A stretch of DNA of 64,000 nucleotides. It comes from Coprinellus micaceus (Eukaryota; Basidiomycota; Agaricomycetes; Agaricales; Psathyrellaceae). The stretch spans positions 4,650,001 through 4,714,000 of the forward strand of contig OX596335.1 in NCBI GenBank assembly GCA_951394405.1, written 5' to 3'. Shown piece by piece: positions 20,279 through 31,384 of this stretch. The position numbers and the translations under genes were made by a program. Position 1 is the stretch's first letter. Each line of letters begins with the position of its first letter. The notes under the pieces are model-generated. The model worked only from the letters and a program-made list of their open reading frames with translations. It was not told the DNA's origin and did not search any database.

Positions 20279-22320
20279 TTAAAGCAAAATGAATTGTTTA
20301 TTATGCTTCAAGTACGATAATTCCTCCCGTACGAGCAACACCAAAGGCGGGCTTCCCCCGGAGAGACGCCCCCCCGGACTCACTTTGTAACTCGCGCTGC
20401 ACCACAACTCGAACACGATGCTTTCAAGCTGACGCCTACGTGCTGTGGTATGCAGTTCCCCAACTGGCAATGTCGATACATCAGGGGGGCTAGCACTATC
20501 CAGACCAGCAAACGCATCGTCCAACTCCCTCCAACCTCTATACCCGCTAACCTCTTTCCAAGTCGTCCCGCTGCTCTCGCAGCCCCAGAGGTCGAAGGAA
20601 ACCTTGACCTTCCGGAGAGACGGAAGCTTGCCCGGGTCGCTGAAGAATTGGATTAGCGGCCTGAAGGGGTCATCCTTGACGGAGAATGTGCGCGTGCCAA
20701 CGACAAGGGACTGGAGGCTGTCGAAGCCCTGATGATAAACGAAGAATTCTTCACCATCTGTGAAAGCAGGGAACGATTAGTGGCCAGCCTGGGGGTTATG
20801 TGATGGACGTTAGGCTCACAGTGAAAATACCGAAGTGTGAGGCGCTCGAGAGACTTCCGGGCCGTCTCTAGAATCGACCAGATCGCATGCCCGTCATCGG
20901 GGTCCCAGACATAGATGTGTGCTTGCTTCAGTCTGGAAAAATGAAGCACTGACTCTGCATCGCTCTTCCGTGCAGGCTTGGAATGGTCTCCCTCGAGCTT
21001 TCGGACTTGGGAAGTGGGCCTGCACATAACGCCTAACACCGGTCGCAGGTGCTCCAGGTTCAACACAAGGTATTCCAGGTATACCTTACTCGGCCCAGTC
21101 CTCGATCGCCTGCCCTTCACCGCCTTCCCACTCGCCTTCAACCTTCCTAATTCATCCACTGGGAGCACCTCATGGTCGGGGTCGAAGGGAGGACTCCCAC
21201 CGGCGACATGAGTGGCAGAGTGATAACGACCTGAATCACCGGCAAGCTGGGAAGCGACGGACAACTGTGGTGAAATGCCGTTCAAATCCACGTCAGATGA
21301 CGATCCCGTTGCATGGCTGAGTGACAGTGTCCTTGTTGCTGGGTTGGTGGTACCTTGCAGATCCTCGTGTTGCCCATATCGTTCCCGATCCTGCAGCGGG
21401 ATCCCGTCAGGGTTTGACAGGAGAAGCCGCCAGGAAGAAGCACCATCCGAAGGAGATAAGGAAGGGGAGGAAGGGTTCGAGGGAGTAGATGGCGAGCTCG
21501 GGGGAGATGGCGAAGGCGGAGGGTGAGAGGCGAGAGAAGTCGAACTCATCGAAGCTGAGGAAGAAAAAGACATAGAAGGGGCGCTATCTGCCGAAAGGTA
21601 ACAGTCAGCCATAAATATAGTCGCCACCATGTGTAGAGTAGCAACTGACGTACCAACTGTGCTCGCATTCGGAGGGGATGTAGGCAAAGAACTGAGGTTG
21701 ATTGGCCCTGCCCCAACGGAGAGCAGCTCGAGATGCTTCAACCCAGTGAAGGAAGACACATACACTTCCTCCAATGGATAAATGTTCTCCAACGCCACCT
21801 TCTTCAAGCTTTTCAAACTAAACACCTTCTTCAACGCCACTTCCAAGCCTCGCCCGTTTCGTGTTCTGATATCCTCCCTGGCGCCGACATTCTCGAGTTG
21901 AACCGGCCCAAACATAGGTGCGGCGAAGGCGAGGTTGTCGGTCACGAGATCATAGTCCACTCCTACACCATTGCCTATGAGATGAAGATTTTCCACTCTG
22001 GAAAGCGCGTCGAGTATATTGTCGAGGTCGTGGTCGAGGGTGTTATTGGTCGGGAGGCTCAGTCGCAAACTTCGGACGTAGGAGCAGAGGTGGGGATAGG
22101 TCGCCAGTGATGAACGGAGTTGTCCCTGCTGATCATGGTCATAGGGATTTTCGCAATGGTCGAGGGAGACAGATCGGTACAGAAGCTTTCTAGCGATCTG
22201 CAGCAAGGGCTGAGACGCGAGGGCGATGGCGGCAAGGGTGGCCTGGTCGTTTCGGTATTCGTAGACGATGAGCTCGAGGACATCGAGGTGGAGTTGTTGA
22301 GGAGAAGGCTGTGGGTCCAT
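20279..22320 (-). CDS. divergent F-box-like protein (3 exons, 637 aa)
   Basis: The exons are 22320-21654, 21587-20820 and 20757-20279, with introns of 66 and 62 bp (GTACGT...CAG and GTGAGC...CACAG). The N-terminus (LHLDVLELIVYEYRNDQATLAAIALASQPLLQIARKLLYRSV) fits an F-box-like fold of the broader fungal type. The short I-P-E-I-L form of the neighbouring clusters is absent. Residues about 220-320 are low-complexity, rich in Ser and Pro, and link an N-terminal LRR-like part to a second one beginning VYLEYLVLNLEHLRPVLG. The C-terminal exon has FFVYHQGFDSLQSLVVGTRTF and SLRKVKVSFDLWG. It lacks the VGxSPI motif, so it is not part of the local expansion. The role is unknown. Confidence 0.75.
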
Positions 22321-23529
22321 GGTATACAGCGCCGGGATTGAAGAAGCAAAAGATTCTAACGTTATAAAGGAGGGTAGAAATCAGTCGCATATATAAGCAG
22401 GTGGGCTAGGAACCAGCACTTACGGTACTGTGGGCCGTTGATCGTTTGAAATGGAACAGGATGGGCTCAACGACCAATATAGGTTCCTCCAGCAACAGCT
22501 CTAAGAAAGGTGTACACCGAACAGCCGAGGCAAGCTGAAACTATTAGAGGAATGGAAGTGATAGCGGTGGTCGCAGTTTCTGATAAATGCCGTCGATGCC
22601 AGAGCAGTGGCGAGCGACCTCAGCCTATCACCCCGTGGATGGGGGGGACCAGCAAGGTGGTGTCTGGGCGATGGGAAAGAGGTGGGGCCTGTCCCTTTAT
22701 ACACGCACCCTGCCGCAGTCTAAGAGAGGGACTGTGAAATGAAAGGGGCCTGCCTGTCTTTATCCGTTCGGTCTGCACTTGCCAAACGTCTGTCTGTCAA
22801 GCCAGCCGCCCGCCAGGCCAGATCAGCATCACTTCATCACGGAGTGATCAAAACGGGTCCTACCATACGGCGCTATCCAAACGGAATCAAAATCTAGACG
22901 CCCGTCTCAGGAGCGTGCGGAGGCGGAGTGGCTGAGAGGAAACGGCAGCAGGTGCCTGTAGGAAAGAGGCAGGGGAAATAAGAGATCCGCCCAAATGCGT
23001 AGCTCTATCGATCCACGTACATACCTCCATCACTGTTGTCATCTGAAGAGACCGCACATCGTCGGAAGCTCACCTCATTACTGGGTGTTGCTTCTAATCC
23101 TGTAGGTAACGTTTCGCTGACTCTGAGCCTCCTTCGCGTTTTGTAACCCGGTAACGGAGTCCGGAAATCGCTACGCGGGCTGTGGGTAGATTGTCGGCAA
23201 CCTTGTGAAGATTGGGAACGATCGGAATCTAAGCCGGCTGTTTGAGCATATCGGGAAGCATGGGACTTCGGCCTGCCTGCTGGAAGATCTAGAGAGTGTG
23301 TCACAAGCCGGAGGCTTTGAAAGTGGTGAGCACAAATGAGAAGTGTGACCCGCGGGGTAGGCGGAAAAGGTAGGTCATAATTAGGACTGCTCGATATATC
23401 GAATCATAGGACTGAACTGAGATGACAGCCCGTTTGTTTCAGGTACAGCCCATCAAACCCGTCCTTCTCTTTCCATCCATGACGGAAGTCTGGAGGTGGC
23501 TGTGGTTATCAAAGCCATGCGTATATGGA
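22321..23529. other. intergenic region with one doubtful minus-strand ORF
   Basis: This spacer separates the F-box-like gene from the aminotransferase 3' end. A minus-strand ORF at 23005-23304 (99 aa) ends in SSDDNSDGGMYVDR and has no recognisable domain; it could be a last exon, but no convincing upstream exons were found. At 22922-22991 GGCGGA...TCCGCC flanks a tRNA-like A-box, but there is no T-loop, so no tRNA is called. Confidence 0.35.
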
Positions 23530-24987
23530 TTAGCTTGGACGGAATGTCGCAAGACGCCCGCAAGCATCTCGAATCTTATCATCCGATACGTTGGCCACCG
23601 AAAACCGCAACCACCTCTCGTCCTCCGCAACGTCCCCATCCGTGCTGCCGTGCTGATCCCCGTCATGGGCGCCCTCCGGTGGCGGCATGAAGAAGGTAGC
23701 GGGGAGGGTTAACAGTCCCTCTTTCTCCGCCAGCGTCCGAGCTAAGCGCTCAGCCCCGACCTTGGAGTACGGGTGTCTGACGAATGCAAAATATCCACCC
23801 TGAGCCCCGATCGTCCACCCAACAGGAAGTAAAGCCTTGAATAGAGCGTGCCGCGAATTAACTGCCAACGCATTCTCGCGGACGAAGGATCGAAGGGATG
23901 GAAGCAGAGGCGCCAATCCCAACTGAACAGGGCGAGGTGGGCAGATCTGAAGGCAGTCTAGGACCGTCTTGACAGATACGAGGAACTCGGGAGACGCCGC
24001 AATCGCCCCGAGTCGATAGCCAGGGAGGCAGTATGACTTGGAGAAGGAGAAGAGGTGGATAAAGTTGGGGCGCCACGGCTCGACGCGCGTAAAGAGAGCG
24101 TGGGGAGGCGCTTCGGTTGTCACGAAGTCGCGGTAGGTTTCGTCGATGATCAAAGGCAGTTGGTGCTTGACGGCGAGGTCAGTGAACGAGGCGATCAACG
24201 AAGGTGGATAGATTGCCCCCGTCTGGAGGGACAAGGTAATCAGTACCGTCACATTACAGCGAGTCTTTTACTCACCGGGTTGTTAGGCGTTACAAGCACA
24301 ATGGCTTTGGTCTTGGGCGTGATCAAGGCTTCGCACCTTGAGACCGAGGGGAGGTAGCCATCTTCAGGAAGGGTTGGCAATCCAACAGCCTTGACTCCGA
24401 GTAAACTGAGGTCCATTCTAGAGCTTCGCTGAGTCCTGCCTGCCAGTGGGTAACTGTGGATCGACTTACTCATGATTGAAGTACCTAGGTGTTCGTCAAT
24501 AAAGCCATCCCTAAACCAAGAATGAAGCAAGGCTTACCATGGGTAGGGCAGGATGACTTCGTCCTCGGCATCGGCCAAGGTCATGATGGCTGCCATGAAA
24601 GCCATATTACACCCAGCAGTCAGCGCAATGTCTTCCGGCCTGATATCCGCCTGCGTTCCGTAGACAGTTTTCATTTCTTCGGACAGGGCCAAGCGAAGCG
24701 AACTCTCGCCATCCCATCGACAGTAGCTGAAGTTCTCCGGGGAAACGCTGGCTTCGCCAATCGCCCTTCGAAGCTCCTTCGGAGGCGGGATTCCGGGTAC
24801 GCCTTGGGACATGTCGATTAGGGGCTTCGAGGGTGTCGCATTGTATCGCTCTGCCCATCCATAGGCCTTGGGTATCCTGAGGAGGCCGTCAATATATGGC
24901 GAGAAGAGGATATCAAGGTTGGCCTTACGGGGGAGATGCGGTGGTCAAGACACTCCGAGACAGCCTAAAGCCTAGTTTCGATGACAT
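23530..24987 (-). CDS. class I/II PLP-dependent aminotransferase (5 exons, 415 aa)
   Basis: The exons are 24987-24929, 24876-24538, 24484-24470 (15 bp), 24417-24276 and 24222-23530; introns are 48-53 bp. Fold type I features are present: the N-P-T-G turn (TPNNPTGAIY, joined across an intron), the PLP-contacting D212-E-T-Y215, the Schiff-base lysine in HLFSFSK247SYCLPGYRLG, and a C-terminal RFSVAN that would supply the substrate-binding arginine. The reaction is reversible amino-group transfer via pyridoxal phosphate. The subgroup (ADIRPEDIALTAGCNMAF, YFNHEM) looks like the fungal aspartate/aromatic-type family, but the substrate is unknown. The start was chosen because the ATG at 24987 splices in phase to IPKAYGWAERYN. 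The in-frame Met at 24812 is an alternative. Confidence 0.85.
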
Positions 24988-25177
24988 GGTTCCGGTCAAA
25001 AGATAACAGATGGACGCCGTGTTATCACGACACATCGATGTAAGCGGACCGAGCGGATTCCGGAGCCGGGGGGATATCGAGGACGCCCCTATCGAAGAGG
25101 GGAGGCGAGCACTGGCTGAGATAGACTCGAGGTCAACGTCAAGGCCGATTCGCTGTACCACACGAACGCACCTGGCC

Positions 25178-26051
25178 TCAATCGGAGCTTCCACTGCTCC
25201 CAATCCCCATCTCCAAAACAAATGCCTCTCTTCCAACGCGCTTCATCTCCTCCACAACCTCTCCAACTCTTGAGAATTCTTGCCATCCAGAGAGTGATCC
25301 TGCGTTGGCGAGGAGCTTGTCGGGCACCAGCTCGAGGAAGCGAACCTTGAGCGCCAACCATTGCATGGCTTTGACGTTCGCGACGAAGTCCTCGAGGTTT
25401 CCTTGTGTTCCCTGTGCGTAGATGACTCCCGGATAGCCAACCTTCGCGAAGCCCGAGAGCTTGAGCGAAGTCGTCCATTGCTGCAAGGATTTGCGTTTTT
25501 TCGTCGAGATGAGATGGTGAGACGTGAATAGGACGTGGAATATGGCATCGTCCGGCGGATGACACCCTTCCAACGCTTCATTCTCAATACTTGCTCGGTC
25601 TTCCTCCAACGTCGAATTGTGCAGTATAGGTATGAGCTGGGTCAGTATATTATACAGCGGAAACCTGGGGAATTATCAGGGCATAGACAACTCAAGGGAG
25701 AACCCAGACGTACTCGTCCCCCTCCAACTCAGCTTCCTTCTCCTTGATAACCTTCTGCCACCTCTCCTGCTCCTTTCTTCCCAAATTCTCACCCTTGACA
25801 GATATCACATTCCCGTCCGAACGCATATGCATCGTAATCTGTAGCCAAATCGGCTGGTCATCCACTTTCAGCGTGAATGCGGTCATTGAAGCCCTCTTCT
25901 GGGTATCAGGGTCGTCAACATCAACCTCCATGGATCCAGAAAGTATCCCATTCCAATAGTCCGCGTCCTCGACAAACTCCATGCGCTCCCCAGGCAAGAG
26001 CGAACATTGGACCAACTGGAGCTCTTCTAGACGCGACTGCGCGCTCTCCAT
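25178..26051 (-). CDS. RWD-domain protein with DUF1115 C-terminus, RWDD2-like (2 exons, 274 aa)
   Basis: Exon 1 (26051-25714) encodes an RWD-type domain: EELQLVQCSLLPGE at the N-terminus, then FTLKVDDQPIWLQITM. Exon 2 (25664-25178) has PPDDAIFHVLFTSHHLISTKKRKSLQQW and GYPGVIYAQGTQGNLEDFVANVKAMQWLALKVR, the conserved core of the DUF1115 region found in RWDD2 proteins. The donor GTACGT was preferred over overlapping sites because it alone keeps phase with the acceptor CCCCAG. RWD domains mediate protein-protein contacts; the function of RWDD2 proteins is not established. An upstream in-frame Met at 26090 is possible. Confidence 0.85.
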
Positions 26052-26107
26052 GGTGGAGGGAGTTGTCAATGTCGTGGTCGATGAGTACATATATCGAGAT
26101 GGCCCAA

Positions 26108-26133
26108 GTGGTGGTGGTGGTGGTGGTGGTGGG
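26108..26133 (+). repeat. (GTG)n microsatellite
   Basis: About nine GTG/GGT units lie just upstream of the RWDD2-like start. On the minus strand they read as CCACCAC and lie in the presumed 5' untranslated region or promoter. Confidence 0.7.
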
Positions 26134-26178
26134 GAGAGTCTAACCCGGTGCTAGACAACAGCTGGGGCTGGGTTGCGT

Positions 26179-26192
26179 GGGTTAGGGTTTGG
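26179..26192 (-). promoter_or_regulatory. telobox-like motif upstream of the RWDD2-like gene
   Basis: GGGTTAGGGTTTGG (reverse complement CCAAACCCTAACCC) lies about 130 bp upstream of the ATG at 26051. It shows that the element is not restricted to the F-box family. Confidence 0.4.
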
Positions 26193-26307
26193 AATATCAA
26201 AGCAATCAGATCTCCTCCGCACTTCCACCACATTTGGGGCAGGTTTGGGCAAAATATATTCCAATGTACTACGAGGCATTCCATAAAAATATATATTTGT
26301 GGCCGGG

Positions 26308-28380
26308 TCAGAAGATACCAGCCCTCGTGGGGACGAAAAGGCCATTCTGGCACTTGAATCCAACATCGTTCGCGACCTATCCCAAGTTCAATCGTCAGAA
26401 AGCTCGAAGCCATCGAGGAGAGTGGACAGTTTACCGTCGTAGAGTTGCACATAACGCGTGGAAGAGCGAGGCTCATAGTCACAGGAACGATTCTCTTCGC
26501 AACGATATTCTTGACTGCAGAGGGTTTGGTGAGAACAGGAACCATTACGTTCATGGATAGCTCACCAGTATCAGGGTAGAGGTCGAAGATAATCGCTTCC
26601 CTCCCAGTTGCGCCTTCGACGTAGTACCAGCAGGGGTCGCTGATGCAGGTACCCTCAAAGTATTTGGGCGAACTATGAATAGGTTTCATCACCACTTCCT
26701 CAGGAAACGTGTGGAGAAACGACGTACTCGTCGATGGTGCCAATGAAGTTCTCAAAGGTCATGTCCTCGATGCGGGTGTTGGTGACCTTGTCAACGACGG
26801 GCTTGGGCCCGAGCTGCGCGTAGAAAGTCAGTGCGAAGGATTTCGTATGGAAGAAGGAGGATGGGCGTACGTTCTGGTCCCAATAGTTCTGAGTGACGTA
26901 GATCGGGAAACGGATGCGCTCAAACTTGATGTTCTTCCAGGTGATACTGAAAGTCGATGTTAATCCTCAATGTTGGATTATTCAGGTAGCACGTACTTGC
27001 GAGCTAGGCCGTTTCCACCAGTCCAGCTCTTGAATCGAGCGCCGTACAAACTGTTAGTCTAGAAGGCAGGAGTCAGTGGAGAGCCACGCAACCAACGTTG
27101 AACGGGATGAGCGTACAATGTGAATGTTCTCGATCCTGTGTTACTGCCGTGAGCAAACTCAGAGGACGATCCATCGAGGTCTACTCACAATATATTCTGT
27201 ACATCGGCAACCTGCCCGTTCTTGCCAAGGGAGCCAATCGACAGGCCATGTCCGCCTTCACAGAACGTGTTCCTTCACCGTGACAATCAAGATATGTTTC
27301 GACGCTCAATGTTCATAGCGCATACCTGAAGATAACATTCTTGGCCCCATTTCCAACAGTCACGCAATCATCGCCGTTCTGGATGTGATTGTTTTCGAAG
27401 AGGAGGTCGGTTCCACCGGCGGAGAAGCCGTCGCTGTCAATATCGGTGAGCCAGATTGCCTAGCCTGTGGGGAGGCTGGGTGACGTACGTGTTGAAAGGG
27501 AACGCCTGAAGTCAGAGCATCAGCGTTTACTGCAGGAAGAATCATGCGAATAGGAGCTCACCTTATCCATATCCTCGGAGAGCGCGTAAATCCTGTTGTT
27601 GTACGCATGTACGTTCTTGGAACCACTGGTGGAGAAACTCCAGGCAACAGGCTGTTCGAATCCGTCCGTCAGACTTTCCTTAGAATTGCAAGCTCGCTAG
27701 AAACCTACCTTCCACAACTTCATGTCCCTGATGACGCCATTGGTAATCTTAGCGAATGCCCATCCATGAGGCCTGTTGATCTGTTCGCGTTTATTCCACC
27801 ACTGTAGGACCAATGTCAGCCGGAACTAGGGCACCGGACGTGAAGGGGAACGTACCTGTTGCCCGTAAGAGTCGACCCAGCCCCAGTTGGGATCCTTGGA
27901 GCCGGCAAGAGTGACGTTGTTGCCACCTGTGAAGGTGAACCAATGGCCAGGGAATGACTAGAGGTGGACCAAGGCGCGTGGAGGTCAGAACGGCGCGAAA
28001 CTTGATGCCCGTTTTTCACAAGGAACTCACCGATGACCCGACAATAGCTAGACGTGGAGTCAGTCTCACATATTCTCGCTAGTGAGAGAGACGAACCCAC
28101 CCTGCACAGTCGCCATATCCTGGGGATAACTCAAGTTACCCTCCACCCTCACTTCCACATTCTTCAACACCGGAAACTTGATCGGCGTCCAGATGTTGTA
28201 GTGAACTCCCTTCTTGAACAGGATCGTCGAGTTCTCAGCATAATCTGGGAGAACGGCGAGTAGCGCAGGGCTATCGTCTTGCCCGTCGACGTGGGGGACC
28301 TCAAAGGTCTTCCAAGCCCCGACGGAGCTGGAGAGCAAAGACAAAACGAGTGGGAAAAGAAGCTTGGTCGTCGGCGCCAT
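26308..28380 (-). CDS. secreted glycoside hydrolase family 28, exo-polygalacturonase-like (15 exons, 429 aa)
   Basis: The exons are 28380-28101, 28047-28031, 27957-27856, 27801-27709, 27651-27562, 27505-27489, 27433-27326, 27272-27189, 27135-27117, 27058-26997, 26946-26871, 26813-26728, 26672-26566, 26514-26435 and 26376-26308. All junctions are GT-AG and in phase. The first 22 residues (MAPTTKLLFPLVLSLLSSSVGA) are a signal peptide. GH28 motifs: N199-T-D-G, G220-D-D-C, G243-H244-G and R278-F-K, with D201, D221 and D222 as the catalytic aspartates. The family hydrolyses alpha-1,4 galacturonan by inversion. The R-F-K variant and the DPCWYYVEGATG region point to an exo-type enzyme, acting outside the cell on pectin. 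Three exons are only 17-19 bp. Several N-x-S/T sites suggest glycosylation. Confidence 0.92.
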
Positions 28381-29102
28381 TGCGGGGGTGTTCGAAGAGC
28401 ACGGGGCACCATATCCCTTATATACTGGCCAACCTCACCCTGACCTACCACGCGTTCGTGGGTCTGGATGGCAATCAACAGCTAGAGGCGAGTGCTGGAT
28501 GTGCATCCGTCGCGTCGTGAGCTGGTCAATTCATGGGTGCATCAAGAGACGGAGGGGTATGCTCCCGTGCGCCGAGAATTCGCCTCACAAATGGAGCCTA
28601 AATCGTGTAGAAGCATGTGGTCAGGCAACAGCTTCTGTAGATCATGAGAAAAAGGGTAACATGAACTTGACATGGTGGCCAGGAGGAAAGGTCAAGCGCT
28701 CGAAAAGCGTGACCTATCTGACGGTTCAAACCGCGCCGGCGGGCCTCTGGCACCGATTGCTCCCTCCTCAGAGCTTTCACCTATGGTCCCAATCGGAGGA
28801 TACTGTCGGGGGGCGTTGTCAACAAGCGATTCAGGTATATTGAGATAGGTATAAATGAGTGACTAGTATGGTATGGGGAGTAGGGCAAGAAGCTAGAAGT
28901 ACACATATGGGCTGAGCAATACGCAAGAATTCTATCCTATCCAACGGAGAACAACGACAGACGGGGGCAAGATTAATGAGGGGATATCAGTAGGTACCAA
29001 GGAGAGGTGCATATGTATAGATCTCTGGTCAAAGCAAAGTGTCCATGTCACGAAGCAAAACAATCTCTAGAATGTGGGGTGGTATGTAATGTGTTGGTAT
29101 AA
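28381..29102. other. intergenic region, no gene seen
   Basis: This holds the upstream region of the polygalacturonase and the 3' flank of the gene at 29103-30624. Both genes are on the minus strand. No conserved ORF, repeat or RNA signal was found. Confidence 0.5.
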
Positions 29103-30624
29103 TCAAAGGAAGACATCCATCTCGCGCTCACTACGCAAATGCGACACAGTCATCTCGTTGCGTGCGGCAACAAATCCATAGTCCCGGCCCACCTCGACCG
29201 TACGCCTGTCAATGCCCGGCACGATGTGGACACGAGCGTCAATCTCGAACATTCGGGTTTCCTTTCTGAGGAAGAGACGAGCAGGCACAGGGATCCAGAA
29301 CTTCATGCACCAGCCCCGACCGGGGACACCGGCTCTGGGATCGTCCGTCCCCCGACCACTGCCATCTTTCCCAAACGGCCCCTGTGGTCCAGCGAAGAGT
29401 AGCGAGGAGAGTGAGTTGGCTGGCCGTGGAGGCGAACTTGGAGCCCCGCTCGGAGGGGTAGTGTCGATGTTGCGACCCTCCACCACCTTCGTGGACCCTG
29501 TCTCTGTGGAAGGTGGTGCCCAATAGACTCGATCCCACTTCATCTCAATCGAGATGCACCCCGGTGGGACGCTGGCAGGGGTAATGGGACCAGAGATAGT
29601 TGGGAGCTCGACCCCGTCGAAACAGCAAGTCCAATGATCCTGCTCGGAATGTTTGTCAGAGAACCGCGATGGGCCTCTCTTTGTCCGGCACTCGATGTTG
29701 ATGAGAGTTATATCTGGTTGTGCGAGTGGTGTCCCGGCCCAGCGAGAGGGGTCCTTGGCCATGATGTAGAGGTAGGCTGGGCATGCAACGTTCGCTCTAG
29801 GCGGAAGGTAAGCTCCGGTGAAGCGAAGAGAAGGATAGAGCTTACTCGTCTCCAATGTCCCAAACTTCGTAGTGAGGTGAGTTAACGAATGAGATGAGGA
29901 GTTCACAGTCGGTCGGTGACAGGTGTGCGCAGCCATTAGAGTCGGTCACGACGGGTTTGGTCTCGGTGGAAGCTGCCTTTGCCAATTCCTCCTGCTTCGG
30001 CTGGACGCCAGGTTGGCTCATCGAGACGCGACGCTCAAGTTGAGGTTCTTGTCGGAGACCCCGCCCAGAGAGCAGAGATTCCAAACTATTTTTTGACGAG
30101 GTGGAGGATGCCGAACGCGATTTCAGGGCCGTGGGCTTCTTCCGCTCCGAGGCACCGGGCTTGGATGACGAGGACACCACGGCGCTGGCACTCACCGAAC
30201 GTCCATTGTCTCGCGTCCCTGGGGTTTCCTTCAGCTTCACTGCCTTCACGACGACTGGTGCTGCGGGTTTCGACGCCTTCAGTTGAGTCACTGGGTTGGA
30301 TGGACGCTTGACTTTGAGTGCCACTGAACGCGGAATACCTGAAGGCTGTGGCGGTTCTGGTTTGCCGACGCTTACGGCTTGCCTGGGCGCTGTTGTCAGG
30401 CTTCCGATAACGTTGTTGCTCGTAGCTGGTTTCAAGACTTCGCGCGTCGTCGCCGCTGGTGCTGCTATCGCGATCGCCTTTGCCAGAGAGATAGCCCGGA
30501 CGGGCTCAGCAGTGGAGGTTGTGGAGGTTGTTCGCTGGCGTTGAAAGCGTCCTGACCCGTTATGTGTATTTTCTCCATCACTTTCATAAGCGAAGGTGCG
30601 CTTCCGTGGCACGTTGAGCGGCAT
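29103..30624 (-). CDS. unrecognised fungal protein with disordered basic N-half (2 exons, 490 aa)
   Basis: Exon 1 (30624-29846) starts at MPLNVPRKRTFAYES and is rich in Ser, Ala, Pro and Lys, with a possible nuclear signal (PRKRTF). It ends CELLISFVNSPHYEVWDIGD. The 49-bp intron (GTAAGC...CCTAG) is inferred because it alone joins the two conserved-looking frames in phase. Exon 2 (29796-29103) has ACPAYLYIMAKDPSRW, CCFDGVELP, ISIEMKWDRVYW and FLRKETRMFEIDARVHIVPGID, a compact-looking domain. I do not recognise the family. The disordered half followed by a folded half could suit a nuclear regulator, but nothing proves it. Confidence 0.65.
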
Positions 30625-31384
30625 AATTACGACAGTTGATAGGGAGGGGATTGTTGCAGTCCAGCCGCGATTTGGGGTTGACAGAAAGGAGCGTTGAGGG
30701 CTGGTTGAGGACAAAGAGGCTTGAAGGGACGGGGGGAGGCAAATCGAGTACGAGGTTGGGGCCCAGATAGGGGAAGATCGTGGTGTGGACTAAGCCTGGG
30801 TCGAGCAATTATCTCCAGCTCGGCGAGTGGCACCCTTGCGCGCTTTTGTCTAAGCCACAAGCATTGACCCCGAGTTTGTGTTTAGCAATCACTCTGACAA
30901 CAACGGCGAAGTTCAAGTTAAGGTTAGATGGCCAGATGGGTATCAATCGGTCATGATACCTGGGACACCCCTAATGAGCATACCTCAGGATAAGTAGAGG
31001 GGAACAGGGTTACATACCTCGTACCAGGGTCAAATGAGGTACTTGTTGAGGAGAAAGGGCGTTTTCAACCAATTCAACATGTTGAATTAGCACGGCCCGG
31101 CACGGGCCTACGGAAATGTTGCTTCGAAGCCCCTAAACGCGTCGTGAAACGCGTCCGATCGCGTTTTTCTCCCACACGGCCACAAAACGGCCATTGGCTG
31201 GAATTTGAGCGGGTGGTACAATACTCGCAAGACTTTCCCAAAGGCTGGGTGAGGCAAGGGAGGTTGCAAGGAGGTTGAATCCGTGAGCTTGGGATGCCGG
31301 AAAGTGGCGTCGGAAGTTGCCGCCGGCAAATAGGCGCCCGCCACAAGCCACGAGGAACTGCCACGTCGATCCGTGCACTTGATC
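30625..31384. other. intergenic region with an 18-bp perfect palindrome
   Basis: This is the divergent promoter region between 30624(-) and 31385(+). AATTCAACATGTTGAATT at 31071-31088 is a perfect palindrome and could be a dimer-binding site. Nothing else is recognisable. Confidence 0.4.

Noticed and set aside
22922..22991. tRNA-like segment GGCGGAGTGGCTGAG ... TCCGCC
   Set aside because: An A-box-like start and pairing ends exist, but there is no T-loop GTTCGA sequence and no convincing anticodon arm.
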